The notes beneath the pieces were generated by a model. It had not been told where the DNA came from. It did not search any database and was given only the letters and a program-made list of their open reading frames with translations. 64,000 nt of DNA, from NCBI GenBank assembly GCA_034359265.1, contig CP136898.1, positions 1,800,501-1,864,500 of the forward strand, in the 5' to 3' direction. Position 1 is the stretch's first letter. The number at the start of each line of letters is the position of its first letter. This document shows, piece after piece, positions 33,930 to 48,300 of the stretch. This stretch comes from Canna indica (taxonomy: Eukaryota > Streptophyta > Magnoliopsida > Zingiberales > Cannaceae). Position numbers and translations under genes: made by a program.

Positions 33930-34960
33930 GGATTGAATAATTCACTATTGAACAAGAACAAAAAAGAGCCAACAATTAATGCTGAAGCAAGAGAACCCCA
34001 ACACGCTCTCCATTTGCTAGCGGCCTCCCCGGTAGGGCTGTCCACTGTTCGGTTCAAACCGAACCGAACCGAAAAACCGAACCGAAATTTTCGGTTCGAT
34101 TCGGTTTCAACCATTGTAGGTTCGGTTCTTTGACCCGAACCGAACCGAAATTTGTATTTCGGTTCGGATTCGGTTCCCGGAATTCGGGAACCGACCCGAA
34201 CCGAAAATCGAATTAATTAAAAAAATATTTTTTTTTTAATTTTTAACTGAATTAAGTAATTAAGTATTAAATAATTATTTTTAATTTTTAATTTTTAATC
34301 AAATTAATTAAAAATTCGGTTTTCGGGTTGAAAACCGAACCGAACCGAATTATTTCGGTTCGGGTTAAATCGGGTTAGGAAATGTTCGGTTCGGGTTCGG
34401 GTTCCGGTTTGGGTAAAGAAAATATTTCGGTTTGGACTTGTTCGGTTCGGTTCGGTTCGGTTCGAACCGAATGGACAGCCCTACTCCCCGGCGATTGAAG
34501 AGCAAGCCTCACGGATGGTCAATGTGTTGATAGCCGAAATATTGAGGGGTCGGAAAGCCTTACACTTGTCCAACACCGACTCCATGAGAAGGCAATGAGG
34601 TGGTCCGAGTGGAGAACATGAAAGCATATATGTTCGACATCTCCAGGACAAACCATATTTTTGACTATCTGATAAAGACCAATAGATCAAACTCCTATAA
34701 GGACATAAACTGCCAACTACAGACAAATTGAAAATAGAAAACATTGTAAGTGGCACCATCGTTTACACTGCTATTGTCAATTGCATTGTCTTTATGAACA
34801 TTGTTCATAAGGCACTCAAGGAAGGAAGATTCAAATTGGTTGAAAAAGGAATGATCGAGATGTCTGTCGATATTGACCCCTTAATTTCCCGCTATATTCG
34901 TAAGCATGGTTTCAACTCCTTCCACCAAAAATTCTAACAAAAGAAGAACCACCGAGGAAA
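33930..34960 (+). pseudogene. Decayed gypsy-like gag fragment, split by a MITE
   Basis: The right part, about 34500-34900, carries traces of a plant Ty3/gypsy gag region in shifting frames: FDISRTNHIFDYLIKTN, then NCIVFMNIVHKALKEGRFKL and SVDIDP. These match the region around the gag zinc-knuckle-like linker. Stops and frameshifts are frequent. The left part, 33930-34030, belongs to the same relic, because the hAT MITE 34033-34483 duplicated 8 bp within it. No LTRs were recognised. Confidence 0.6.
34033..34483. mobile_element. hAT-type MITE, GGTTCG-rich, 451 bp
   Basis: Starts TAGGGCTGTCCA and ends TGGACAGCCCTA (terminal inverted repeats). The 8-bp target duplication CTCCCCGG lies at 34025-34032 and 34484-34491. 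The arms are built from many GGTTCG/CGAACC words in opposite orientation, so the whole element can fold back. The TAGGG ends and 8-bp duplication are hAT hallmarks. Confidence 0.92.
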
Positions 34961-35110
34961 AATATATATATATATGGAGAGCCAAAGAAGTAGTAGAGTC
35001 TAGTGAATTGCCCGATTTATCACATCCCCTGTGGAGAATCAATATTTTTGAAGGAATCCAAATTCCTTAGTTCACAAATCCAATTTCCTCGGTGCTTGAC
35101 TTGTCGTTAG

Positions 35111-35618
35111 TAGGGGTGAGCATCGGTCGGGTCGGGTCAAAACCCGACCCAACCCGATTAACTCGAACTCGATTTTTCTGGGTTTTTCTCAATCCGACCC
35201 TACTTGAAATATAATTCAGGACCCGACTCGATTAATCCGAAAAAATTAGGCCCCGACCCGAATAACCTGATTTTCCTTAAAAAATAAATCAAAATTCATA
35301 ATTATAAAAGACAAAAAAATTTGAAATTGTGCAAATAGTGGGGAAAATGTGAAAAATATAGGTATTAAAAATATGAATCCACTAGAAGTTGAAATTAAAT
35401 CCTCCAAATTTTATCTCAAACCATCTAACCACTAGTCTAACTAATCTCTTATAACTATATTATACATAATACATATATGTAAGGTGTAATTCGAGTCGGG
35501 TCGGGTCGGGTCGGGTAAATCAAGGTTTTCACTCGACCCAACCCGACCCGATCCGAATTGAATTTTCGAGTCAATTTTTTTGAGTTATTCGAATTGGTTC
35601 GGATTTTGCTCACCCCTA
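35111..35618. mobile_element. hAT-type MITE, GGGTCG-rich, 508 bp
   Basis: Starts TAGGGGTGAGCA and ends GCTCACCCCTA. The 8-bp target duplication GTCGTTAG lies at 35103-35110 and 35619-35626. The arms contain GGGTCGGGTC/GACCCGACCC repeats in inverted orientation around an AT-rich centre. It is a different family from its neighbour at 34033-34483 but has the same architecture. Confidence 0.92.
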
Positions 35619-35626
35619 GTCGTTAG

Positions 35627-36849
35627 CGTTGATTCGTGGATGTGGTATTTTTATTGCATGACTTGGTGCAAGAAGCCAATTCTTCTTGGTCGTTGGTTAC
35701 TTCCTATGTTCGATTCTTATCTTTTTTTCGGCTATTACTTGTCTTCGACTATCAACTGATCTTTTGGTGTCAACAATAAGTAAGCAAGCCTAAAAGGCTA
35801 CATAATTAATTTCAAAAGGCTTGAAATGTCATAAGTACAAAGTTTTTAACACTTAGCTATATAGAATTCATGAGGAGAGAGAGAGAGAAAAAGAAATAAA
35901 TACTCTCCTAAGCTTGAAATAAAGTTTACGGCCTAGATACGTAAGTGTTACTAGCCCTAACAATTTGATCTATTATAAAATTTATTTATTTAAAGATAAT
36001 AACGTTACTACTCTTTTCATAGTTGGCAACACCAAATCATTGATGTAAAGTCATTATGTCACTTCCTAGTTAGCTTGAGTGAATTCTCGCCAACCTTCAT
36101 TAATTATAGGTCGGCAGTCCTTGTGCATATGTTTATTTGTTTCTAATTTTGTATCACAAAACATGCAATTTTTTCTATCTAGTGACTTATTATGTTTTAG
36201 GAACCTATCTTTTGTGGAAAGCCTACTCGTGAGAGTATTTTTTGAAAGAGAAAATGTACTATTTTGTCCTTTACATTTGTTTGTGATTTTTATTTTACCA
36301 TTTATATTTTTGGAGCAAAAATGCTTGCAGTAATGAAAAATGTATCAAATTATTCTTATCCCATTAATAATGATGGCATGACATCTAACATATTAATTTT
36401 TGACTAAAATATTCTTCGTACCACTCCAGCGTATGACTCATATCTCACAAACTCACATTCAAATAAAACAACTAACTCATATCCAAATAAATAATGAAAA
36501 TATTTTAATTAAAATTCAACACATCAGATGCCACATCAACAGCGTTAAGGAGACAGTGATAGTTTTGCACTTTTTTGATATTGTATTTGTTCTAAAAAAT
36601 TTAAGGGATAAAATTGAACATCTTGACAAATATGAGAGCAAAACAGTACTATTTCCTTTTTGAAAATTTGATCGGTCTAAGCGGTAGCGGCTCAAGCCGG
36701 TTTTAATTAGTGGAATGAATCAAATCCCGGCCCGTAATTGAATCGTCACGTGTCTCCTGCATGCGCCTTCAAATTCCTCGTTGCCCTCTTCCTCTATTTC
36801 CTGCGACTTGGGAAGCAACTCAACGGCGGAGGCGGCAGCGGCAGCGAAG
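35627..36849. other. Upstream region of DDB1
   Basis: No gene is visible. AT-rich DNA passes into a GC-richer 5' leader from about 36740, with CGGCGGAGGCGGCAGCGGCAG just before the DDB1 ATG. No clear TATA box was found. Confidence 0.45.
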
Positions 36850-39800
36850 ATGAGCGTGTGGAACTACGCGGTGACAGCGCACAAGCCGACCAGCGTGACC
36901 CACTCGTGCGTCGGAAACTTCACTAGCCCCCAGGAGCTCAACCTCATCATCGCGTACTATATTCTTCCCTTTCTGAGCTTTCTCCTTTCCGTATTGATTC
37001 GCTTCTTCGTTTCGCAGCTCTTTCATTCACTTCAAATTTTATTTTTTCCCCTCTATTTGAGATTTTGGTGGAGATTTTCGCTTTAGAGTTTTTCGACCGG
37101 ATCGAAACGCCTCATTTTAGCTGGGGTGGTCTTAGTATTTATCGAATCGCAGAGTCTTTTGAGTGCCGGAGTACTTTTTTAGGTTTTAACTTGGCGAAGA
37201 TTGTCTCGCTTAAGGTCCCATGACCGGATTGGCCTCTTGAAATCTAATTGAATCGCGTATCCATGCATGTGAGTTATTGGAACTTACGGTTAGGGTTCGC
37301 TTCAATTTCTTTTAGCTTTGCTGTTTGTACTGGTTTGAGTGAAATGAGATACCGAGCTTGTGATCTAAATTCATCTGAGTTTAAGACTTTTGCTGCTGTC
37401 ATTTACTCTATCAGGTCTTTCAATTGGCCATTGTATCGTAGAATAAAGTACTCTTCATTGCCCGACTAAGCAATTTGTTTTTTCATTTCAGTAAATGCAC
37501 ACGCATAGAGATCCATCTGCTTACTCCTCATGGTCTTCAGGTAACAGAATAAACATTTTTCTTGAATTTAAATCTGTCATTTTTTGTCTATTTGTTCCTT
37601 ACATACATATCAAATCAACTGAAATGTGTTATGTTGCTCACCAACAAAGAATGAAGCTTCAGTATGGTTATTTGGAGTTGCGTAAAGGTATAAGGTTTCT
37701 ATGTTCAATGGTTTTCAAAGTGGACAACAAAACTTATCGGACATGATAGAGGCCCAGGCCTTAGAAAGATATTCCGTTTGCTACAGCTCCAACCCAAAAC
37801 AGTCATCACATTTTTTGCTTTTTGTATGGTATTTGATAAGTTTGCTCACCAGATATAACACACTTAGAAGTTAAAAGTGGAATAAGGATACATGATATGA
37901 CAAAAAGTTCCTTCACTCTGTCATGGTTAGGTATATCGATGCTCTACCAGACATCTAATTATTTTTCTATCTATATGCCATAGGGTAGAGATTGTGATTA
38001 AAAAAAAATTCCCTCCTTTTGTTCCGCCCATCTGTTTCTATTGTCTCTGTCCATGGTTAATATTATTGTGAATGCAAGTTGCCTATTGTCAAGGAATATG
38101 CATAACTTATGAAAAAAATGGTCAGATCTTCACTTTTACTTTGACTGTTATCTTATTTATGTTCATTTAGAGGGTAACTGGACAACCCTTTATGTCGTGA
38201 TGTGGCTGTTCCTTTGTGACCTTAGTAACCTATATATGAATCATCTAAATACCTTTCTTACAGCCGATGTTGGATGTACCCATATATGGAAGAATTGCAA
38301 CACTTGAGCTTTTTCGCCCTCATGTAAGTCTCTTCCACTCTTGTTGTTTCACCATGAGATTTTCCCCTATGTTCTGGTCTTATACATATATGGACTCTTT
38401 ATAGGGTGAACCTCAAGATTTTCTATTTATTGCTACGGAAAGGTACAAATTTTGTGTGCTTCAATGGGATACCGAGACATCAGAGCTCATCACAAGGTAC
38501 AAAAGAGATGCTAAATTGCTAATACTTTTCTTCTTCCGTAAAAAGGTAGAATCATGTCTTAATACATCTGCCTTAACTGATCTACGAGATATTGCTAGCC
38601 TTGACTGGACTATGCTTTCTTTAGAATGAAAACCTCTATGCAATATAAGCATATATATACTCATGTAACTACCGAGTCTAATATATGCTATTAGTTGGAA
38701 AGATATTTATCCCCTCAACCATTCTGGATAACTTTTTTACATTGTTATTTATTTATTTCTAGTTTTCCTTGTATGTGTGACACATGTACGGGCAATGCTC
38801 ATATTGCATGGACTATTTTATGTAGGCAGTTGGAAATATTATTGTGATGGCCAATAATTTTCCAATAATAGATAACTAGCACCTTTTGGTGCTCTCTGCG
38901 TACTAGAGTGTTATGCAAAGTTCACCTCAGTCTTTGCTTGCCAATTTCGCAATATAAGAAATGACATATCTTATGCATTATCACTTTATCAAACTTTTTT
39001 TAACTTTAAATGTAAACATCTTTGACTTTTAGAAAGGGGTGTAATATGAGATGAGCTCAGGTGAGTGCAGCATTGTTCAAGCTTGTTTATGAGAAAAATC
39101 TGCCAAGCTTGTGCTCTTACCGAGCTCAACCAAGCCTAAAAATTGTTTCAATATTGTTTATAAAAAAAACCTCTAGAGCTCTCATTGAGCTCACCCAAGC
39201 TCAAAGTTGAGCTAATAAACAAGTTTTAGTCTGTGTACAATTGAACTATAAATGAGCTCAAACAAATAAATCTTACAATGTTTATTGTAAGCTTGATTAA
39301 TATATATTACTTACAAATTAAATATTATTATGGTATTACCTAAGTCATCAATGTTAGATACTTAGATTGTACATGAACCATGGACCAAATTGCCAGAGGA
39401 AGTCATGAGAGAAAACAAACTTAATATCCACAAGTTTATTGGTTACCTCATTAAATTTGACCAATGGGCAAGGGTTTTAGGAGAAGGACCAATTTGTACT
39501 TATATATTGATGTAATTGTCTGGTACCATTACTTTTTTCAATCAGTTGTTCGGTGAACATAGAACCATTTATAACATGAATATATAACACATGTTAAATT
39601 CTGATAAGGTGACTACTTATCCTAATTTCCTAAAAGCTTAAGCTTACAGTTACAGGAGAAGATCCAATAAGTAGTTATATTATGACATTACATAAGTAAC
39701 TTATAATTTTCTTTTATTCCACAAGTTCTGGGATTTCTGATGTTTCAAAGTAAAAAACTACTTCTGTTAATCAAAGCACAGGGTGCAATATATTAAAGTA

Positions 39801-42287
39801 CTGGAAAACATGTTTGTGTTGTGTGCAGAGCTATGGGAGATGTTTCTGATCGAATTGGTCGCCCAACAGATAACGGACAGGTAAAAGATGCTTGATTCTT
39901 GCTGAGAATTGTAACTGTTCAGAAAGACATCTGATTTTTTTTTTTTTTTTGCTTATTGAATGTGTTTCTTGGACATTTTGGTCAAGTAATGGCTATGTCC
40001 ATGCTGTTAATAGTCCTTGTCTATAAAATATGACAGAACTAAAGTACTCAAAGAAGAGTTCTCCATTATGGTTAAATGCCTCCATAAGTAGTTGTTTACT
40101 GCATTAATCTGAGCCATTGGTACACAGAATGAAATGATATATCTTTTGTTAGAATTCAGCTATATTACCTTAATTTTGAGTAAATTTGAATAGGTGGAAG
40201 ATGTTGATTTTTCTGCTTACATATTAACACATGTAACTCTTATTGGTAATTATTTTAGCAAATAACTTGGATTTCAATGTTTCAATGGAACTTCTATAGC
40301 TCCATAGAGTTGTCTTTACCAGTTAAACTAGTTTGGAAATGAGATAACTTGGATCTCATAATGCACTTCAGAAATGAGATAATTTGTGAATCTATAATAA
40401 GTACAAATTAGGGTGTTTCCCCTGTACTACGGCATGTGTTTGAACATAAAGAGAGTTTTTATACAAAGAAGTTTCCTTTATTGGAACCAGGGAGAAAACA
40501 CACGATGTGTAGTTCTTAGTTTAGGGTTTCTTGCCCAACTTCCAATATGAAGGAAAAATGATAGTTTTGTCTGAAAATAAAGAAAAACCTGGTTGATGTA
40601 TTGTCCTCACAGACCACATGGCTGTTGCTCATCTGGAAGCAAGCATAGTATAATGATAGAAATAGATTTCTTATTCTGATTGCAGCAACTCTTTGTGTCC
40701 TTGCTGCTTGCTTAAGCTTTTGTTGATAATTGTAGTTTGAGCCCTCAAACCCAGATAGTTCAGATTGGAGGTAAAAAGTCCTTTAAGTTGATGTGAAGTA
40801 TTTAAAGAACATGTATACCACTTATGAAGTATTTCCTGAGTGGTGCTTTGGCTTGATCCATTTCAGGATTTTCTTTAACTGCTTAGTTTTTCTTTTCTTT
40901 TTCTTTTTCTTTTTTCCAAGTGATTGATGAGGGTCTCCATGGTGTGTAGGACTCTAATGTTTATTCTCGTGTGATTTTACTGTTTTATAACACATGGCGA
41001 AATCTCTTGTATGTGGATACCTGATTGTAATAGTATATAACTATGTATGTTCTCTCAATGACTGTTCATAGCTGAACTTCTCTATCTGTTCAATTGTTTT
41101 TTAGTTAGTTTTTTTGCTTCTGTTTATTAATACAATCCTATTTGTTTTTGTAGATTGGTATAATTGACCCCGACTGTCGAATAATTGGTCTCCATCTGTA
41201 TGATGGCCTATTTAAGGTAATATAACTGGGATGTCATTGTTGCCTGTGAAGTGCTAGCTATTTGTGTAGTGCTTATGCAATCCTATGAGATTTATGTTTA
41301 GGTTATTGTTTTCATTGTATATTGTCAGGTTATACCATTTGATAATAGAGGACAATTAAAGGAAGCATTTAACATCAGGTACTCTTTGTCTCTTGAGGAT
41401 ATTTTTTTTATATTTATTTAATGAGTACTTAACAAGTTGAATGCTAATCATGGTAGAAGCTCTAATACATCATGGACAGATGTACTGTCTCATTTATTAG
41501 AATTTTTTAACTAAAAAAACTCATTTCTTTAGGGTGTTGTGTAGTCCTGAATAAAATCTCAGTGGTAATAACAGAAGATATGGGAGAAAAGTACAACAAA
41601 AGAAGGAATGAAGAGCAAATATTAAAAAAATAAGAGCCCTGAATGTTCAGTTTTTTTTTTTAAATGACACCTAAAAAGAATTGAGCTCAAGCAGAAAGCC
41701 TTGAGTCAAATAGATATATACTAAAAGCAAGTGCGATGCTAATTCAAGCTTGACAAACAACACGTTCCTCTCTTCGATCATTTGTTTCCATTCACCCTCA
41801 AGATTGGTCTCCCAATGCAATTAATCATTTGTATGCATCTTCCTAAAAAGCTAACAACTTTTGCCTTAATTTCTCCATGGTTTAGACTTTAGAAGACTAT
41901 AGATGCCTCGTGATGCATGAGGCAAGGCAACTTTACTCGAATGAGCGCTTCTAGCACTTAGGAGTTGTTTGGTTGGATGAAATGAAATCATAAGGAATAA
42001 GAAATAGATGAATAGACAACGAATATTATTACTTTGTTTGGTTGACATTAGGAATAGACAAAGAATAGGGTTACATTGTTTGGTTAGCATACAAAATATA
42101 TAAGAAATAGAAAAGAAAATGAACAAAATATCCATCTTAGCAACATAATAAATTGTATATAATTTATTATAGTCAATAACAACATAATAGAAATATGAAT
42201 TAATGTAAAATAATAATAAAATATTATTTATTTTCTTTCCATAAAAATAATTAAAATCTTCATAAAAGAATTATAATTAAATATCAC

Positions 42288-42332
<45 letters not shown>

Positions 42333-45300
42333 TTTAATATATGTAAATATTAAAATTAAGTTAATAACTTAATTTTTTGATATTCTTATGTAATATTATA
42401 AATATAGAATGACAATCTAAAAAATATCATAAGGAATAAAGGAGGAATACTATCCGTTGGGTTGAGATAAAGAATAATATTCCCCATCCATGAGGAATAA
42501 ATACCCCTATATATTCCTTATGGCCCACTTGTTTCTTGTCAAAAAGTTGCAGCCAAATAAGGGAATAAGTAGGTCATGAGGAATAATATTTTATTCCCTA
42601 TCTATTTCATCCAACCAAACACCCCTGTAGGCACTCATCTTGGGCAAAGCGAGAGGTGCCCAAAGCAAACACTCGAGTGAAGCTTCTTCTTGATGTAAGA
42701 CCTTCAACTTGAACAAAACCAGAGATGGTGATTATGAACATTGCTGAGTATGGAGGAACACTTACGAGAAGAGACATGATTTGCTCTAAGCATAGATAGG
42801 CATGTGAGGCATTGTGCAACCGCACAGAGGTGTGCCTGCACCACGCAATCACAACGAGAAGAGGTGGAAGGGCAAAGCCTCTCGAGCTTCAGGGTGGCCA
42901 CCGAAGGGCTTGTCTAGGCGGAGACCAGAGTGAATAGTGGGTGGATGATGATTGTAGCTACTAAGGAGGGGCAACCGGGATCAACAGTGGCCATGGCACT
43001 GAAGCGGCAAGGTGAGCAGCAGTTGTGGATATGAGAAGTCAAGGAGGGGTTTAAAAAAGTTTCTGGATATTATTTTATATTTTTATTATTTCTACCACTT
43101 GTGGAATTTCGGAAGCCAGTTGTTATGGTATAATTTCTGGATCTGGATGTATAATTTATATTATTAAAGTTAGTACATAGTTGGACTTTAGGTTTAATTT
43201 TGATTATTGAACACTATAAGTTATTATGTATATTCAATTAAAGTAAGTTTTATTAAGTTGGTACCTAAGGTTTAGTTGATATGATTTAATGCTGTACTTT
43301 CATGTTGATTATTAACTAATTATTTTTCCTAAATTGAAGCTTAGCTTTTACTATATTGTATATTATATAATGTTATTGCTGATATATAAGATTATATGTG
43401 ATACAGTAGTATAATATATTGCATATTGCTATAAATATTATATATTATATTAAGTATATGAATATTTATAAACTTTGGTTCCCTGCTTCAATCAGGCAAG
43501 CACTTTTTAGCGCCTAGCCCCTTAGTCAATTTTAGTGGTATAGCACCTTTCCACCTTGGGTTCACTCAAATGCATGAACTAATCATTCCTCTAATCTTCC
43601 TTGTACTACATGGTTGATGGGCTTGACATCAATGATGGAATTTCTTTCCCTTCCAGGTCTTAATCCTAAAAACTACTTTACCCTACACCTGAGGACTCAT
43701 GAGTGCCTTAAAGTATCTCAGTACGGGTTCTTGGACAGCTTGCAATTAATCTTTAATCATATGCCTTAACTCTATAATATTTGCTTGTTCCTTGAGTTAC
43801 ATGATCACCATGTCCTATTCCATGACCCACAATAGCTCTGATATAAATTGTTGCAGCCTTGAAGACAACCTCAGCAGTGATAACTGAATTTTGGGGAGAA
43901 AAAGGGTATAATCAAAGAGAGAATAAAGTGTAGACAAGGAAAATAAGAGCTGCAAACATTCAGAACCATTATTTCTTTAAAAAGGTGACTAAAATTTGAG
44001 TACAACGCTACCGTGACCCTTTATATGAGTACCTTCTAACCCTAGCATAAATTTAAATTACTTTTTTTTTTAAAAATAATTAGTAAATATCTAACCATGA
44101 AAATAAATCACATGCTAACTAAAATGCCTTAAACTAGAACATTCCCTTGGCCCCTTAAGTAAATAAAAGACATGGCCTTAAAATTTCTTTCTAGATGCTC
44201 CTGCATCATGTGTACTAAATTTGTACTGCAAATAATCCTTTCTTCCACTTTTTGTGTTATCTATTTGAGGTGCATGTTCCATTGTTCTAATTGTAAGGAA
44301 GGAAGCAAGAGTTGTAGAGTATTATGTAGGAGCATTTAGAAACTAGTCCTAATGCCTAATCACAACTTGATGGAACATTTTCTGGTTGAGTAATCATTAA
44401 TTAGTCATAAATCTGTTTGATTTTATTGAAACTTGAATGATTTGATTTCTTTTCACAGGCTTGAAGAACTTCAAGTTCTGGATATAAAGTTTCTTTATGG
44501 CTGTTTGAAGCCTACAATTGTTGTCCTCTACCAGGTCAGATCCTAATGTTCTTAACTAATGAACATTAATTTTGTTCTCTCAGGAACATTTTTTCATATC
44601 TTTGTCTTGTTTGTGTTTTATTTGTGATGGTAGATAAAGGGTTGAAATTGATAAGTCATGGATGCCATTGATAAAGTCTTGCCTTCTGTCTATTCGGAAG
44701 GCAGAATACTAAGTAACTAACAAACTAGGGTGGATTCAGGAAATTTTCATGTGTTTTTCTTTTTGTGCTTATTTGACTGTTGACTGATGTATACTATACC
44801 TGGAGAAACCATGTTTGGTATACCTATTCTGTTTATTGTTTTCAAGTTCTCTTTAATAGTTTTACGAAACATTGAGCTTGGCCTTGGAATACTTATTAAG
44901 TTATGATTACTAGAATAATTTTTGAGGAATCACAACATGAACAACACTTTTTTTGATGAAAAGAAGCTCTCAGAAATGCAAGATGGACTTGTTCAAAAGG
45001 TGAAAAAGGAATAACACATTAAAATGTTTCTTATCATAATATTTTTCGTGTTTAAGGTGTTGATAATTTTGAATTTTTGTAAGCAAGTTCTAAAACAGCC
45101 TCAGAAATCGATGTAACTATTGACATGATCTTCTGCATATTTTATCAAATTACTAATTGCATAAGAAAATTTTGTATCCTGTCGAGGATGAAAAGAGACC
45201 TAATTGAGAATCAAACAATAATATAGACTATTTTGTAAAATAGACAATATGTTTTAGGGTAATTGGAATTTGGAAGTACCCCTCTACATAAACTTAATTG

Positions 45301-48300
45301 CATGTTCTGCGCACCAATATCTGCCATAAAAGGTCCAAGCCATAACAAATGAGAAGCTATACGACTTAGTTCCAGCATAATTACTCTGATATAGCTAGCC
45401 CTTTTAGGTACTTGAACATTTTCCAGTTGCTCTGGTGCATTTACCGTTATTGCTTCTGTGAACATAGTAGCTAAATAATCCCAACGTGTTACATAAGGCA
45501 AATATTGTATAATTGTTCGATTTTCCGCTATTTTTTCCATCCCCCTGTGTAAATAGCCCAATATGGGTTCACAGTCAATAACATCTTCACCATCGAGAGT
45601 AACGATCAGTCGAAGAACACCGTACCATTGTTTTTATGAGGCACCCCCTGAAGCATGTGGCATCTTTTGTTATAAAAAATAATACTTATCAAATATATTG
45701 TCATATCATCTTGACATAATGAATCATCAAATAGACTAAGTTCCTTTCCAAAACTAATTTATCTTGATGATTCATCTGAATATGTGGCAAGATTTTATGT
45801 TGGTTATCATGATTGGATGGTGTGGCAAGATTTTATGTTAAGTCATCATATTTGGATAACATGACAAATATTTTGTTCTAGTAAATATATATATTAATGT
45901 GAAAAGCATGCCAATTGTAGTTAGGTACCTTATGGGTTTGGAAATAGCAATGCAACCGTCTTAATGCCTAGTTAGTAATTGAGATGGATCCAAAAATTTA
46001 TTATTTTATTCAAAAGGTTTTGACTAGGCTTGTTCACTTAAAACAACATAATTTAAAATATAATTTTAGCATATCATCATAATATATTATTCTATTTTTA
46101 TTTAATTCAATGCATGTTGTGGATCCTAGGCCGACAGGAGGGGATCACAACGTGTGTAAATTTCGGTTTAAATCCAACCTAAACGAAATTGATCTAAAAA
46201 ATAGGTTCGGTTTTCGAATTTGTTAACAGGTTTAGTTGGGTTTGACCCATGGATTTAAATCTTGTGCCATACAGGGTTGTACTATTAGTACCTATAAGTT
46301 TTTTCAAAAACCATTACCATTATAGCCCTTTACAGGTAAAATACCACCTGATTGTACCGGGTGGTAGATGCTGTGTACTGGATGTATTAGCTCGGTAACA
46401 CTGGGTACAAGGTCTGTACCATGGCAATACAGTCCCAACGACTATTTTAGCTGTTGGGACTGGTTTTTACCAGTTTTGCCCGTTATTCTCCTCTCTGCAC
46501 TAGTCTTTCACTCTAATCTCTCTCAAAACTCTCATTCTCTCAAATCTACTATCTATACTTTTAAATTTTCATTACAATTCTCTCTAAACTCAGCCTTTTA
46601 AGTTTAAATTTGTACCTTTTCATTTTAACTTCAAGCATACTTTAATCTATGCTTTATTAGTGTACTATATATATATTTTAATCATTTTAAATTGTGAATT
46701 TTGAGTCTAAAAAAAGTATCTACTGATACACTTGGTATAATCCATGTTGTACCAATCTGTATCGAGAGTTCGATACGCTACTATAGTGGTACCTGTCATT
46801 TACCGGGTACGAGATCTTAAACTATACTTTGATCTAATTCAGTTTGGTTCATTTTCAACTCAATGGACAACCCTAAGTGCAAAGGCTAAGTTTTATGACA
46901 ATGGCACTGGCTACATATGAGTTAATTTCAAGAGTGTGGGTATGCCATACAGGATAACAAGGATGCACGCCATGTTAAGACATACGAAGTTGCACTCAAG
47001 GACAAGGACTTTGTTGAGGGTCCATGGTCACAGAATAATCTTGACAATGGGGCTAGTCTTCTAATTCCTGTTCCCATGCCCCTTGGAGGTGTTATAATTA
47101 TAGGCGAGGAGACAATTGTTTATTGCAATGGTTCTGCATTTAAAGCAATACCAATCAGACCTGTAAGTTGCACTTTTACCCTCATTTTTTTAAAAATTAG
47201 AATAAAAGATTCGTCCTGCTCTTCTGCTGATCCATGGCTTGCTAATTGTACGGATGCAGTCAATTACAAGAGCCTATGGAAGGGTTGATGCAGATGGCTC
47301 TCGATACTTGCTTGGTGATAATGCAGGTCTTCTGCATTTACTCGTAATCACATATGAGAGGGAAAGGTGAAGCAGTTTCTTTCTGTTATGCAATGTTTAG
47401 TCTGGAAACTACGTTAAGGAATATTGTTTGTGTAATTTAATTTTTTTAGTTATGTAGAGTAACTGGACTCAAAATTGAGCACTTGGGAGAGACCTCTGTT
47501 GCCTCAACAATATCTTATCTTGATAATGCAGTTGTATATGTTGGTTCAAGCTATGGTGATTCACAGGTATACTAATTAGTGTGTGTAGTTTTTCCTTTCT
47601 TATTAATCAGCACTGCTGTGCTGACAATTGCAGTGAATGGTAGTGGACATAGGATAGTAGGTGTGTTATTAGATATTTAGATGTTTACTTCTTTGCTGCT
47701 TTTCTTTGTTCCTTTTTGTCTTTGTTTTTTACGCTATTATATTTCATTGTTTGGCTGCTAAGCTGAATCACTGATGTTACTTGTCTTTACTGAAACTCTG
47801 CACCAATTTTTTTTTTGTAACAGCTTATTAAATTGAATCTGCAACCTGATGCAAAAGGTTCATATGTGGAAGTTCTTGAGAGATATGTCAACCTAGGGCC
47901 AATTGTGGACTTCTGTGTTGTTGACCTTGAGAGGCAAGGTCAGGGTCAAGTTGTTACCTGCTCAGGAGCTTATAAGGATGGTTCTCTCCGCATAGTTCGA
48001 AATGGTATTGGAATTAATGAACAGGTATGATGCTTGTCTACTCTTTATTTATTGTCATAGTAACATAGCGGAATAATTTGTTACTATCTACATATGTTGA
48101 TAGGCATCTGTAGAACTTCAAGGCATCAAGGGGTTGTGGTCATTAAGGTCTTCTACTAATGACCCATATGATACCTTCTTGGTGGTTAGCTTCATCAGTG
48201 AGACACGTGTCCTAGCTATGAATATGGATGATGAATTGGAAGAATCTGAGATAGAAGGATTTTGCGCAGAAGTACAAACCTTGTTTTGTCAAAATGCAAT

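Noticed and set aside
45211..45561. Functional NDH subunit gene in the nucleus
   Set aside because: Only the N-terminal third of ndhH is present, without promoter or transit peptide, antisense within an intron.
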